Positions 45,892 to 56,166 are shown, numbered from the stretch's first letter. The stretch is 64,000 bases of DNA from Photobacterium aquae (GCF_001029445.1 NZ_LDOT01000006.1:1-64000); one strand, 5' to 3'. The notes: generated by a model from the sequence alone, not told the origin. Translations and numbers: made by a program.

Positions 45892-47118
45892 TTACTGGAT
45901 AAAGCTGATGAAGGTCTGGAGGACCACCAAGTTGGCAATATCAATAAAGAACGCACCGACAATAGGCACCACCATGAATGCCTGCGGTGAAGGGCCATTT
46001 CGTGTAACCAATGCGCCCATATTCATCACCGCGGTAGGCGTTGCGCCCATACCAAAGCCGCAATGGCCGCCAGCGATGATAGCTGCATCATAGCTTGAGC
46101 CCATCAGACGAAAGGTGACGAAATAACAGAATGCAGCGAGGCAAAGTGTTTGAACCGCAAGGATCACCAGCATTGGCATAGCGAGCCCAGTCAGTTCCCA
46201 TAGGTGCAGGCTCATCAGCGCCATCGCCAAGAACAGAGACAGTGAGATTGTGCCTAGGGCATCGACGGTTTCGCTGTTGATCTTGTATACCTTGGTGGTT
46301 TCGCAAAAGTTAGTGATGAAAACACCAATAAACAGTGCGTAGACAAAGTCTGGGATGCGTAGCCAGCTGATACCAAAGCTATCTACCAGTTCTTTAACGT
46401 GCGCAGCACCAGCGACACAGATCAGAAGAATAAACAAAACTTCGATAGTATTTTTGGAAGTAATGCGATCTTCTTCATTTTCGCTATAGGTAATGAGATC
46501 TGGATGATCGTGGTGGTGTTTTTCGCTACCGCCACCAAACTCAGATTTTAGTTCGAATTTGTCGATAAGACGCTGTGCAACAGGGCCACCAATGATACCG
46601 CCCATCACCAAGCCGAAAGTGGCTGCAGCCATAGAAAGTTCAAGAGTATGAAGACCATATTGCTCAGCAAAAGTTTGAGACCATGCCGCACCTGTACCGT
46701 GGCCGCCAGAAAGGGTGATCGAACCGACCATCAAGCCAATTAGAGGATCAAGGCCAAGCATCGAACTTAGGCTTACACCGACAGCATTTTGGATAATGAT
46801 ATACAGTGTAGCAACACCCAAGAACAGAAATACGCGAGAGCCGCCCTTAGCGAGTAGTTTCACGCTGGCAGCAAGACCTACTGTGGCAAAGAACATTTGC
46901 ATGAGCGTGTCTTTTAGGCTCAGTTTAAATGTAATGTCGACGCCTTGCTTGTGCATTAAAGCGATAATGATAGCGACAATTAAACCACCAACAATAGGTT
47001 CGGGAATATTATACTTCCGCAATACCTTTACTTTGCTATTAATAAAGTAGCCAAGAAAAAGCACAATAATCGCGATCAGAAATGATTCAAGTTCGTTCAC
47101 TTGTAAAGTTGTATTCAT
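45892..47118 (-). CDS. gltS: Sodium/glutamate symporter
   Basis: 408 residues, about 10-12 membrane segments, GltS (ESS) family. Family patterns: GSITLSGGHGTGAAW near 130 and HCGFGMGATPTAVMNMG near 360, the two inverted-repeat substrate/sodium loops. It imports L-glutamate with Na+. A His-rich cytoplasmic loop (KHHHDHPD near 205) is not needed for transport in the family. It is monocistronic. Confidence 0.95.
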   Translation of the reverse strand: MNTTLQVNELESFLIAIIVLFLGYFINSKVKVLRKYNIPEPIVGGLIVAIIIALMHKQGVDITFKLSLKDTLMQMFFATVGLAASVKLLAKGGSRVFLFLGVATLYIIIQNAVGVSLSSMLGLDPLIGLMVGSITLSGGHGTGAAWSQTFAEQYGLHTLELSMAAATFGLVMGGIIGGPVAQRLIDKFELKSEFGGGSEKHHHDHPDLITYSENEEDRITSKNTIEVLFILLICVAGAAHVKELVDSFGISWLRIPDFVYALFIGVFITNFCETTKVYKINSETVDALGTISLSLFLAMALMSLHLWELTGLAMPMLVILAVQTLCLAAFCYFVTFRLMGSSYDAAIIAGGHCGFGMGATPTAVMNMGALVTRNGPSPQAFMVVPIVGAFFIDIANLVVLQTFISFIQ

Positions 47119-47668
47119 GATTATGTCTTTTCGTTGTTTTTTTAGACGTCAATTTTACCGCCAGAAAACGTGCCTGCATATCTTGTGTGCCCAATGAAAA
47201 TAGTGTAGGGCTGTGATTTCCTAATTGTTATTCATGTTTATTATTGCAATCTAATGTTGATTAATTGCTTGTGTTTGGTGCTAATTTGTTCGTAATTTGT
47301 TTTTATCTTTGCATTTTGAATTGATGGGTATCTTTGTATAACTGGTCATTTATCCAGTATATTTACCGTATGGATTCCCTATCAAATCATTGTTGCTAGC
47401 CAATATAGGTAAACAGGTTAAGCGTTTAGCGTAGATTGAAGCAGATAAGCCATTTGTGACTGATATGTTAATGTCGTGGCGGTGGCGGTTGTTTGTTGAC
47501 CAATTCTCAAGTGACTCTACCGACAAGCAGGAGTTAAGCTAAAATTTTGTCGAAATAAATAAAAAAAATTGCACACAGTAAGAATTGGGTGAGATACGCA
47601 ATGTATTTTGCGCTAAATTTTGTTTAATAAAACGGCGTTTGATAGTGGTGTTGACACTTTTTACAAAA
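47119..47668. other. Long AT-rich upstream region of gltS
   Basis: About 550 bases with no gene. It contains the gltS promoter on the minus strand, with no clear operator. Confidence 0.4.
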
Positions 47669-47688
47669 AAGGAGGCTATTGCCTCCTC
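47669..47688 (-). terminator. Terminator of the 111-residue protein gene
   Basis: 8-bp stem AAGGAGGC/GCCTCCT(C)TT with loop TATT; six T residues follow on the minus strand. Confidence 0.85.
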
Positions 47689-47694
47689 TTAATC

Positions 47695-48030
47695 TTAATT
47701 GCGTTTTTTTAATTTTAAATTGCGACGTAGTTGGTTTATATAAGCAATGCGGTCAGGGTTGGCCGGTGCACACTTTGTGTGCATTTTTTTCATCGCTTCG
47801 GCTTCTTCCTCTGTAACATAGCGGCCATTAATACAGCAATGGGGGAGTTTGGTATCGTATTCCGCCTGGCGAGAAGCATCCTCCTGAGCTTTGGCCATGG
47901 CTTCTCGTGCCAGGCTTTGGTTCGTAGGATCCTGAATAGTGTGTTTGCGCGGTTGGCCAGCTACTGAGAGCCCTTGTGCTTTTTGTTCGCGCTGCTTTAA
48001 TATATTGTCTAAATGATCACTAAAACTCAT
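47695..48030 (-). CDS. Conserved-type cytoplasmic protein of unknown function
   Basis: 111 residues, hydrophilic, Gln/Lys-rich, no signal peptide. A central CC pair (LPHCCINGRYVTEEEAEAM, about 64-82) and KCAP near 87 suggest a small metal- or redox-binding site. The C-terminus is basic (LRRNLKLKKRN). I do not recognise a named family. CAGGG lies 8 bases before the ATG. It lies between gltS and the broken GGDEF-EAL gene without operon links. Confidence 0.75.
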   Translation of the reverse strand: MSFSDHLDNILKQREQKAQGLSVAGQPRKHTIQDPTNQSLAREAMAKAQEDASRQAEYDTKLPHCCINGRYVTEEEAEAMKKMHTKCAPANPDRIAYINQLRRNLKLKKRN

Positions 48031-48130
48031 GGGCTAACCCTGTCTGTCATGGCCAATAACACATTGGCCGCATGGGTATCTACTTAAACGTTATCTGCTC
48101 TCTGTCCGAAAATCAATTCCTTGCTCAAAT

Positions 48131-51100
48131 TTAATGTGTCGCAATTTCATCTGGGTAGGGGGTAGGCCGTTTAGTGAGAGAAAAACCGTACATGGCATCA
48201 AATTCAGGGACCGACATAGGCCTGCCGAAGTAGTACCCCTGAAATTCTTCGACACCGACACTGGCAAGGAAATCTGCTTGCCCTTCGTTTTCTACCCCTT
48301 CAGCCACGACACGCATGTTCAAGTTGTGGGCCAGCTCAATAATAGAACGTGTAATAGTGATATTGTCATTGCTCCATGGGAGATCTTTGACGAACTCACG
48401 ATCGACTTTCAAGATATGGATTGGGAACCGGTTTAGGTAAGCCAGTGATGAATAGCCGGTGCCAAAATCGTCAATGGCAATTTTAACGCCAATAGCTTCA
48501 AGTTTGATGAGCTTGTCGAGTGCATTTTTGACATCTGACATCAAAACGGACTCGGTGATTTCTAATTCGAGATAGTTTGGATCGCAACCGGATTCTGTAA
48601 TGGCATTTTGTACTGTTTCGACAATATGGGAGTTCAGCAACTGTCGCGCCGAAATATTCAGGGCAAAGTACAAGAAGATGTTGTTATCTTGCCACTGTCT
48701 TAATTGTTTACAAGCCCGATAGATCAGATCTTCACCCACGTCGATGATAAGTCCAGAGCGTTCTAGAATCGGGATGATTTCTAGCGGCGGTTGGATTTCT
48801 CCCTGAGGATTATGCCAGCGTAGAGGGCTTCTACACCGCATATCTTGTGCGAGCGAGAATTGACTTTCGGTTGATAATAGAGTGCATATTGATCCGTGCC
48901 CAATGACTTTCTCAGCTCGGATTCCAATTGGTGTAGACGCGTACTCTCTACTCGCATTTGTGAGGTATAGAAACAGAATTGATTACGGCCAAGCTCTTTG
49001 GCTCGGTGTAGGGCAATATCCGCATATTTGTTGATTTCCTCGGGGTTGGTTGAGTCTTGGGGGTAAATACTGATACCAATACTCGCTGTGAGGAATAGCT
49101 CGAGGCTATCAATGGCTAACGGTGATGAAATATGTGAAATGATACGGCTGGCCATTTGAGCGATCTCGGTGGGGGACAAGTTCTGTGAAACCAATATTGC
49201 AAACTCATCGCCGCCAAGGCGCGCGAGTATATCGCCTTCACGTAAGGTGTGTTTGAGCCGCTTTGCTATAGACTGTATAACTTTGTCGCCGACCTCATGA
49301 TCATAGGAGTCGTTGACGTGTTTGAATTGGTCCAAATTCAAAATCATTAGCGACACGCTTTTTGTTAGCCCGGCTTGAGCAATAGCACGTTCGAGGTCTT
49401 GCTGGAACAACATACGATTTGGGAGCTCGGTCAGAATATCATAATGAGCCAGTCGGTGAATTTTGTTCTCGAAAAGCACCCTTTCGGTAATATCTTTACC
49501 GGTTGAAATGTAGTGACTGATCTTCCCTCTATTATTACGAATGGGGGCGATGGTCTTTTCTTCGTAAATGATATCGTCGCCTTTATCGCGATGAGTGATG
49601 ATTCGCTCTATTGTCTGACCTGATTTCAGCTGTTGCTGCACTTCAAAGACTTCATTATTGCTGAGTAAAGCCTGCCTAAGAAGATTGATTGATTGAGTTC
49701 CGACAACATCTTTGTGTTTAACTTTGTTATTTTTTTCAAATGATGGATTTACGTATTCAATGATACCTTTGTAGTCGGTGATGATAATCGCATCGTTGCT
49801 TTGTTCTAAAGCACGAGACATGCTTTTGAGTTTTTCTTCACGTTCAATCCAATAGGTAATGTCGCGTAGATTGAGCAGAATCTCAGTGCTGTTACTGTAT
49901 AAAGTTTGAGTCGCAATGATTTCTATGTGTTTGGTTTTTAGGTTCTTTAGCTGGATTCGAGTCTTTAACGGCCCCGATTTGTAATTCTTTCCTTTAATGT
50001 CTTTGATAAGGTTTCTGACTTCTTTACGGGCCTGTATTCCAGATAACTGCTTTATTAGGATACGACCTTCGGTGTCTTGATTAGTAATGTTGAGAATGGT
50101 CTTGGCTGCCTGATTGATAGTGATGATCTCACCCTTTTCGTTAATGGTGAGTAGGCCATCAGGTGCGTGTTTAAGAACGGTACGGTACTTCTTTGCGGAA
50201 TCTTCATTTGCCTGAGAGAGGATCCGTTGTGCTGAAAGTAGTTGGAATAAATGCCAGGATAGTGCCATACAACCTGAAAGTAAGGATACAAGCAGAATGC
50301 CCAAGACAATGAACTTGATAACACGAGAAGGTGAATAGGCTAGATTTGCCACTGCTTGATCGAGATTCACTCGTGAAATGATAGTCCACGGTAAGTCGGT
50401 TCCTTTGAAAGGGAGCGTAAAATGATTGTGGCCAGAAAATGATGAGCCGGAAAAGAAGCGTGTATAGGTATAAAGAAAGCCGTCTTGGACATATTGGCCT
50501 TTGGGATGACTTAAGATCTGTTGCCATAATGTTGGGTACTGTGTGAGGAAATCATCACTTGGTCGCCGCTCGGGATCTGCCATGAACAGCCACTCTTGCC
50601 CGTTAGGGCCCAATAACCACTGGCCGTGGTTGTTGATTAGCCAGTTTTGGACATCGGTTGAGCCAAATTGACGTTTCAATTCGCTGAGATAATCTTCACC
50701 CAGATAGTTGAATGACAATAACCACCGTTTTTCGCCAACTTTAAAATGGCTGATAAAGCGTAGGGTCGGTTTGTATGGATGCTCAATTTTACCATGTTCT
50801 GTATTGAGGTCGAATTGAGAGGTAAAAATGCTATCGAGCGGAATTTTAAGCGCTGATTGAATGTAATTACGATGACTCTTGTTTTGTAGTTGTGATTTGG
50901 CGACTAGGGTTGATTTTCCCTCGTTTCGGTCAACACGAATGATTTCCTGTCCTTTGCTATCAATCAGGCGAATTTGATCGTAGTAGCCACGGGTGCGGCT
51001 CATGCGAATAAAACTGGCGACCATCTGTTGCTCGAACTGTGAGGGTGTTGACAGGAGAGTTTCTTTGGCCTTCTCCGTTAAATAGTTGAGATCATCGATA

Positions 51101-51279
51101 ATGGGGGAAAAGTGCAAACGGGTAATATGAAGGTTGGACAGGTGACGGCTTCGTTCCCTATCCTGAATCTGATGGTGTAGTTGTTTTACATCCTCGCTGT
51201 AAAAATAGTACGTTGCAACGGATGTAAGCCCGAGCAGCAAAAACAACAGTATAAGAAAACGCAATAGTACAGCCTTCAT
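48131..51279 (-). pseudogene. Sensor GGDEF-EAL cyclic-di-GMP protein split by a frameshift
   Basis: Two overlapping frames together make one protein. Frame 1 (51279-48781): TM helix (4-26), a large periplasmic sensor domain (about 30-330), second TM (about 333-358), two PAS domains (about 365-610), then a GGDEF domain with intact RLGGDEFAI (near 695) and the beginning of EAL (KICGVEAL). It then reads into a premature stop at 48781. Frame 2 (48841-48131) resumes exactly at the next residues, LRWHNPQGEI, and carries the remaining EAL motifs ELEITES, IDDFGTGYSSL and LKVDREFV. One base is missing at about 48823-48828 (GCCCTCTACG versus expected GCCCTNCTACG). It is either a true lesion, leaving a diguanylate cyclase, or a sequencing error. 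Confidence 0.9.
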
Positions 51280-51415
51280 ATATCATCCATGATAGCGTTA
51301 GGTATAAACTATTATAGTTAAGCATTGTTACGTGTTGCATATACTGTGCGGTTTTATCTAGATAAACTTACATAGTTGATCACGATTTAGCGGGAAAAAA
51401 AAGAAAACCAGTATG

Positions 51416-51441
51416 ACGGTGGCCATACTGGCTGTATCTAG
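51416..51441 (-). terminator. Terminator of the HD-domain gene
   Basis: 8-bp stem CCAGTATG/CATACTGG (51418-51425 with 51434-51441); a TTTTCTTTTTT tail on the minus strand, 5 bases after the stop. Confidence 0.9.
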
Positions 51442-51445
51442 AGTG

Positions 51446-52039
51446 TTACTGGTCAACTAACCAGCCGCGTTCAACGGCAAGATCAATTTGGCTGCAGGCG
51501 TAATCCCAAAGTGCCGGTGTGACATTTTTTAGGTATTCATTGCGCTTGAGCACTTGTGTACGAGAGACGTGATGCTGAACCCAGCTACCACCGTTATTCG
51601 CCATGTTCTGTAGGAGTGGCAAAATGCGATCCATACCTTTTGCGAAACGGGCATCAGCAGTTTGAGCTTGCTCGAACTCGATCCATAGCGCTTTCATTTC
51701 ATTAAACTGTGCTTCAGGTAATAGGCCGAATAAGCGGTTAGCCGCGATGAGTTCTTTTTCTTCTTGCCCATCAAGATCGCTCTGCGCTGCAAACGCGAAG
51801 GTATCGCCTGCATCAATCTCAACAATATCGTGAATAAGCAGCATCGATACTGCCCGGTTGATATCCACTGTTTCTGCTACATACTCTTTGAGTACTTGTG
51901 CCATTAGAGCGATATGCCAGCTATGTTCGGCACTGTTTTCCTGTCGGTTATTGTCAGGCTTTACCATTGTCTTTCGGTAGACGGTTTTGAGTTTGTCTAA
52001 TTCATGGATAAAAGCCAACTGTTGTTCAAGTTTGTTCAT
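51446..52039 (-). CDS. HD-domain hydrolase (YfbR-like 5'-nucleotidase family)
   Basis: 197 residues. HD metal site: H39 in EHSWHIA, H-D in LLIHDIVEIDAGDTF (near 67-80), and a distal Asp near 135. Related HD proteins are dNMP 5'-nucleotidases (YfbR/HDDC2). It is cytoplasmic and needs divalent metal. GAGG lies 6 bases before the ATG. It appears monocistronic, upstream of the c-di-GMP gene but separated by the terminator. Confidence 0.88.
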   Translation of the reverse strand: MNKLEQQLAFIHELDKLKTVYRKTMVKPDNNRQENSAEHSWHIALMAQVLKEYVAETVDINRAVSMLLIHDIVEIDAGDTFAFAAQSDLDGQEEKELIAANRLFGLLPEAQFNEMKALWIEFEQAQTADARFAKGMDRILPLLQNMANNGGSWVQHHVSRTQVLKRNEYLKNVTPALWDYACSQIDLAVERGWLVDQ

Positions 52040-52906
52040 TATATCCTCGGTGTGTAAGCGGTGATTTTGTTATTTCTCGGCAGGTGGAGTAGGCCAGAAA
52101 TAGGGTTGCCTGTATTAGACAAGGCTTAAGGAATGAGTGTAAACGGCAATTGCACGATGGCACAATATCTAGCTTGTTTTATTCTGTTAATGAAATTATT
52201 TACTCAAGTCTGGCTGTTTCTTATCACCGCTGTTGAGATAAGTTAATTCCGCGGAAGCATGCGATGGGTGAAAGCATTTTATGAAACATTTTATTTACAT
52301 TGAATGTATGTTTTTGAGGGGGATGAGGTAAATATTCATAAATTAAACGTTGTTTTATTGTTTTGTAATGAATGATGATTTTGTCTTGTGAGTATTTGGT
52401 GTTTAATGATTTACTACTTAAAAGTATAAATAATGAACGGCTAATGTTTAAGATCACAAAAATAAATAAATTATGCCAATATATACCATGATAAATTTAT
52501 TCAGTTTGATGAATAAATTCCGGCGCGTCAAAAAAATGGCGCGACAAATAGTGTATAAGTAGGTTGAATTATGTTCAGAAAAGCATGTGTAAAAACGGCT
52601 TTCTCTTAAAATATGGGAGTAATATCAACTTTATAGGCTTCTTGTTTGCATTTTTATGCATGTTTCATGGTTGCTTCTATCGCTCTTGCTCAGTTGCGTC
52701 GGCTTTAGTTTTTGGCTAAATTCGCGTGGTTTTAAATGCGTCATTAATCTCATTAAACCTTACGAAAGTTCGCAAGGCTAATAGTTAAATGGCTGCTTTG
52801 TGTATAGAGTCCGGTTTAATCTAAATTTTCCAAAAATTAAATTGTGACTAAGCACGTTTAATATTTATAAGCTCCTCATGGCATTGGTTAAATAAAGGGC
52901 ATAAAA
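52040..52906. other. 870-base AT-rich intergenic region before the lipoprotein cluster
   Basis: Very AT-rich, no convincing gene. It carries the divergent promoters for the HD-domain gene and the cluster. It includes the perfect palindrome at 52494-52519 and repeated GGCGCG words at about 52522 and 52538. The length and base composition suggest silencing by H-NS-like proteins or complex control. It differs strongly from the coding DNA on each side. Confidence 0.5.
52494..52519. promoter_or_regulatory. Perfect palindrome in the cluster's upstream region
   Basis: 10-bp arms AATTTATTCA and TGAATAAATT around GTTTGA. It could be an operator or a hairpin; there is no T run to make it a terminator. 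It lies 387 bp before the first gene of the cluster. Confidence 0.45.
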
Positions 52907-53518
52907 ATGAAAAAAACACTATTAGCAGTGGCACTTGTTGCATCTTTGGGTTCAGGCTGTTCAATGCTGAATAAATCAGACACAGTTAATTACGATGCGC
53001 TGCGTAAAGACGGTGCTGAGCTGATGACTAAAGCAAATGCGGAAGGCTACCAGCCATCGAATGTTAAGCAGCTTGAAGTTGTTCGCTTTACTGTAAATAC
53101 AGCGTTCCTTGCAGCGAAGCCTACTTATGAGCGTTACATTGACGAGCTAAAGAGCACTCCTGTACTAGGCAACTATTTTGCAGCAACAGAAGCAGTTGAA
53201 ACTGAAGAAGAAAAGCGTGCAATTTATGACGCTCTACCAGCAGATCAGAAGAAAGTTGTCGATAATTTCATGAAGTCATCTATGTCTGAAGAGATGATGT
53301 CTGGCCTAGGCGAAGCTGCTAAAGTTGCCCTTGAAAACTCATCACACTTCCTAGCGCTAGATTCTACAGATATGCTGTCAGGTATTGATTTCACTCAGTT
53401 GCTAACTGAGAAAGAAAACGTTTCTTTCACTATCGATCAAATCTCATACCTGAACGCAACTGTTATTAGTGCATACAACAACTACAAGACAGTATCTGCG
53501 TTCAGCCGTGCAGGATAA
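52907..53518 (+). CDS. Lipoprotein, unknown family (cluster gene 1)
   Basis: 203 residues. Signal peptide with lipobox GSGC (Cys18). The mature part is predicted mostly helical and acidic with no recognisable domain. It ends with a Tyr/Asn-rich helix (YLNATVISAYNNYK). After the lipobox a Ser at +2 favours the outer membrane. It is followed by a strong terminator, so it can be transcribed separately from the next seven genes. The position suggests it belongs to the same envelope system, but this is inference. Confidence 0.85.
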   Translation: MKKTLLAVALVASLGSGCSMLNKSDTVNYDALRKDGAELMTKANAEGYQPSNVKQLEVVRFTVNTAFLAAKPTYERYIDELKSTPVLGNYFAATEAVETEEEKRAIYDALPADQKKVVDNFMKSSMSEEMMSGLGEAAKVALENSSHFLALDSTDMLSGIDFTQLLTEKENVSFTIDQISYLNATVISAYNNYKTVSAFSRAG

Positions 53519-53523
53519 TTTTA

Positions 53524-53550
53524 AAAAAAGCCAGCTAGCCTGGCTTTTTT
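53524..53550 (+). terminator. Terminator after cluster gene 1
   Basis: 11-bp stem AAAAAAGCCAG/CTGGCTTTTTT (53524-53534 with 53540-53550). Only 27 bases separate it from the next start, so the next genes must have a promoter in gene 1 or depend on readthrough. Confidence 0.9.
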
Positions 53551-53577
53551 AATATTCTTATTTTTTGTGAGAGTGTT

Positions 53578-54600
53578 GTGGTGAAAAAATATCTAAGCCT
53601 AGCGGTGATGATTGCCGCTATCTCAGGCTGTCAATCGACAAGCCTAAAAATCAACTCTGAGGCTGATGTAGACGTCAACTCAAAAATCCATAGAGTCAAC
53701 AAAGAAGCACTCTATGAGAGCCAGAATATCCAATTGCCAAGTAACTATGATGTAAAGGCATTTAGCAAAATGTCCATTGCAGCATACGTAGATCATATCC
53801 GATTCGAAAATGACGCGGAAAAGACGACGATTGATACCGGTATCATCGCAAAGCTTTTGGAAAATGAACTAGCTCGTACCAAGCGTTATGAAGTACTTAC
53901 TCGTAACTGTGATGCTTGTGATTACGAGGTTGCATATCAAGCTGAAAATACGCAGGAAGAAGGTGCGATTCAGCGTGGTAACCAACTGAACCCGGATTTT
54001 GTTTTTGAAACATCCGTTGCCCTAGGCAGCGTAATCAAAAAGAAAAGCGATCACAACGAAATCATTTTCCGTAGTTTGGTGACGACAAAAGTTGTTGATC
54101 CTCAAACGGGTCGTATCATCCACTCATTTGAACCCATTCGCCACAATATGCCGGCAAAGCGTTTCTTTATGGTTGAGGGGACATTCCTAGGCGGTTTTGA
54201 TTACCGTAAGCAAAATGAATTGCAGGAAGCCTATAAAGAAGCTGCGCAAAAGGCAATTCAGGTCTTGGTAAACCGTACCATTGACTACTACCCAGTGGGT
54301 GGTCGCGTGACGAACTTCCGTAATGGTCGTTTTGCGATTGATGCAGGTATCAACCAGGGCTTTGCGACCAAGCAGCCTGTTGTTTTGTTCCTAAGCGATG
54401 ATGGACTGGATATTCCAATTGCCTCTGGTGAAGTAACGCCAAAAGCAGAAAGCGGTTCTGGTGTTTTGTTTACGTGGAAAGAAGATGATCTTGACGCTCA
54501 AGACGTCCAGAAAAATCTGGAAGCCATGGGTAAAGAGTACCTAAAACGTCATAAGATCTACGCCGTATCAGTCGGTACACCTGAAGACTGGGCTCTTTAA
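53578..54600 (+). CDS. CsgG/TolB-N-like lipoprotein with FlgT-C-like tail (cluster gene 2)
   Basis: 340 residues, GTG start (53578 or 53581). Lipobox ISGC (Cys18). Residues about 60-240 resemble the CsgG/TolB-N fold: MSIAAYVDHIRF strand, then AKLLENELARTKRYEVLTR, typical of CsgG, FlgO and LpoB relatives. Residues about 243-290 (GRVTNFRNGRFAIDAGINQG) resemble the small beta-barrel C domain of Vibrio FlgT. A Cys pair (CDAC, about 111-114) may form a disulfide. It overlaps the next gene by one base (TAATG), implying translational coupling. It could form an outer-membrane ring. Confidence 0.87.
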   Translation: MVKKYLSLAVMIAAISGCQSTSLKINSEADVDVNSKIHRVNKEALYESQNIQLPSNYDVKAFSKMSIAAYVDHIRFENDAEKTTIDTGIIAKLLENELARTKRYEVLTRNCDACDYEVAYQAENTQEEGAIQRGNQLNPDFVFETSVALGSVIKKKSDHNEIIFRSLVTTKVVDPQTGRIIHSFEPIRHNMPAKRFFMVEGTFLGGFDYRKQNELQEAYKEAAQKAIQVLVNRTIDYYPVGGRVTNFRNGRFAIDAGINQGFATKQPVVLFLSDDGLDIPIASGEVTPKAESGSGVLFTWKEDDLDAQDVQKNLEAMGKEYLKRHKIYAVSVGTPEDWAL

Positions 54601-56141
54601 TGATGAAAAAGCTGCTACGTAATATTCTTAAGACGGCCGCTGTTGTTATCGCCTCATCAACCATGAGTGTGCCGGTAATCGCAGAGCCCATGGATGATGT
54701 TTTTACTTTGTTTGATATGGGGGGCGGCACCATCTCAGGCCGCAGCGCTGCGACAGGTTATTACGTAGTGGCTATGGGATTATCCGATCGCTCAAATGAA
54801 ACGAAGGGGTTGGAAGAAGCGCGTATTGATGCGTTGAGGAAGCTCAACGAAATGATCAATGGCGTTACAATGAGCGGCAGCTCCTCGGCATCTATGGAAT
54901 ATATCACGGTGTCGGCGGAGGAAGATCGCGAGTTCTCCAAAGAATCATTTGTCGATGTTGTTAACACCCGCTTCAGTGGTTCACTGTCAGCAGTTAAAGA
55001 GCTGAAGTCTGGTAAGTATGACGGCAGTTATTTTGTTGCGATGCTGATTACTGAATCTGACGTTAACAAAATCAGCAAGCTCAGAGCATCTTCGAGTCAT
55101 TCTGGTGTGGCGGGTAATACGATTATTATCGCCAATGGTAGTGATGGCGCTTCGATCGCACAGGCAGAGCTAAAATCTGAATTTGTCGAGGCTAAAGGGC
55201 TTGCCGATATGAAGCATGGCGAGGCAGAAGCTCGCAAGCTAGCTCTGACAAATGCGCTGCATAATGCTATTCAGCAAGTGCAGGGCGTTATGCTGCAAGG
55301 AAAATCCGGCAAATTTAACGATGCAATTGCATTGGCAATTTCTACTAAAAGCGAAGGCTATGTGAGTGGATATGAATTGTTGGATGAAGATATTGCTCGT
55401 GGCCAATACTACGTCATTATCGAAGCTGAAGTTAATTCAGGAAAACTGCTTAATGACGTCAGTTTTTATACGAAAATTTTTGGCCAGCCGGTTTTTGATG
55501 TTCATTCAGAAAATAGCTTTAAGACAGACTGGCTAGTCGATGAGTTGGAAAGACTGGGTTTTTCTATCAATGATGGAAAAACGAAATCGACACATAGTTT
55601 TTACCTCAACCAAAAACAGAAATCGGTAGAAAATCACAAAGGTGTCCACGGAATCGAAACCGCGGTAAGTGTGGAGTTAAAAGATAACCAGACTGGTGAA
55701 ATTCTTTTCACGGTTACCAATGACCCGTTAAAGAGTCGGATTTATGTAGATCCTATCAGCCGCTCAAAACAAGTTTCGGAGCATGTGGCCTATAAGCAAT
55801 TGAAAAATGCAATGGGTGTGGAAATTATCCAATCACTGGCCCGCCATGCGGAAAAGGGAATGCTTTATCAAATTGTGCTGAAGAACGCCAAGCGTACGGA
55901 CGTAGAGCTATTTAAGCATGTGCTAAATAATGGAAGCGGTGGTCAAGTCGAAGGGTGGAACTGGAATAAAAACGGAAAGGTGATGATTCTGGATTTCCGT
56001 TATTCGGGGCCATTGAGCGAGGCTTTCGACCAGAGTTTGAATGAAATTTACCGTACGTTTAAACAAGAAGGTAAGGGCCGTCGACCGCATGCTGAAACGA
56101 TTAATAATCGTACTGCTGAATTCAAAATAATTACTAGCTAG
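54600..56141 (+). CDS. Exported protein with two LPP20/FlgT-N-like domains (cluster gene 3)
   Basis: 513 residues; start ATG 54600 or 54603. The signal peptide of about 28 residues has no lipobox, so a soluble periplasmic protein is expected. LPP20-like domain 1: about 48-155 (GLEEARIDALRKLNEMINGV ... YFVAMLITE). Domain 2: about 195-290 (GEAEARKLALTNALHNAIQQ ... YYVIIEAEV), very like the N-domain of FlgT. The rest (about 300-510) resembles a TolB-N/CsgG-type fold (LVDELERLGFSINDG, VSVELKDNQTGEILFTV). Translationally coupled to gene 2 and 25 bp from gene 4. Confidence 0.85.
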   Translation: MMKKLLRNILKTAAVVIASSTMSVPVIAEPMDDVFTLFDMGGGTISGRSAATGYYVVAMGLSDRSNETKGLEEARIDALRKLNEMINGVTMSGSSSASMEYITVSAEEDREFSKESFVDVVNTRFSGSLSAVKELKSGKYDGSYFVAMLITESDVNKISKLRASSSHSGVAGNTIIIANGSDGASIAQAELKSEFVEAKGLADMKHGEAEARKLALTNALHNAIQQVQGVMLQGKSGKFNDAIALAISTKSEGYVSGYELLDEDIARGQYYVIIEAEVNSGKLLNDVSFYTKIFGQPVFDVHSENSFKTDWLVDELERLGFSINDGKTKSTHSFYLNQKQKSVENHKGVHGIETAVSVELKDNQTGEILFTVTNDPLKSRIYVDPISRSKQVSEHVAYKQLKNAMGVEIIQSLARHAEKGMLYQIVLKNAKRTDVELFKHVLNNGSGGQVEGWNWNKNGKVMILDFRYSGPLSEAFDQSLNEIYRTFKQEGKGRRPHAETINNRTAEFKIITS

Positions 56142-56166
56142 AAATAATAGGTTCAATGGAATCGCG

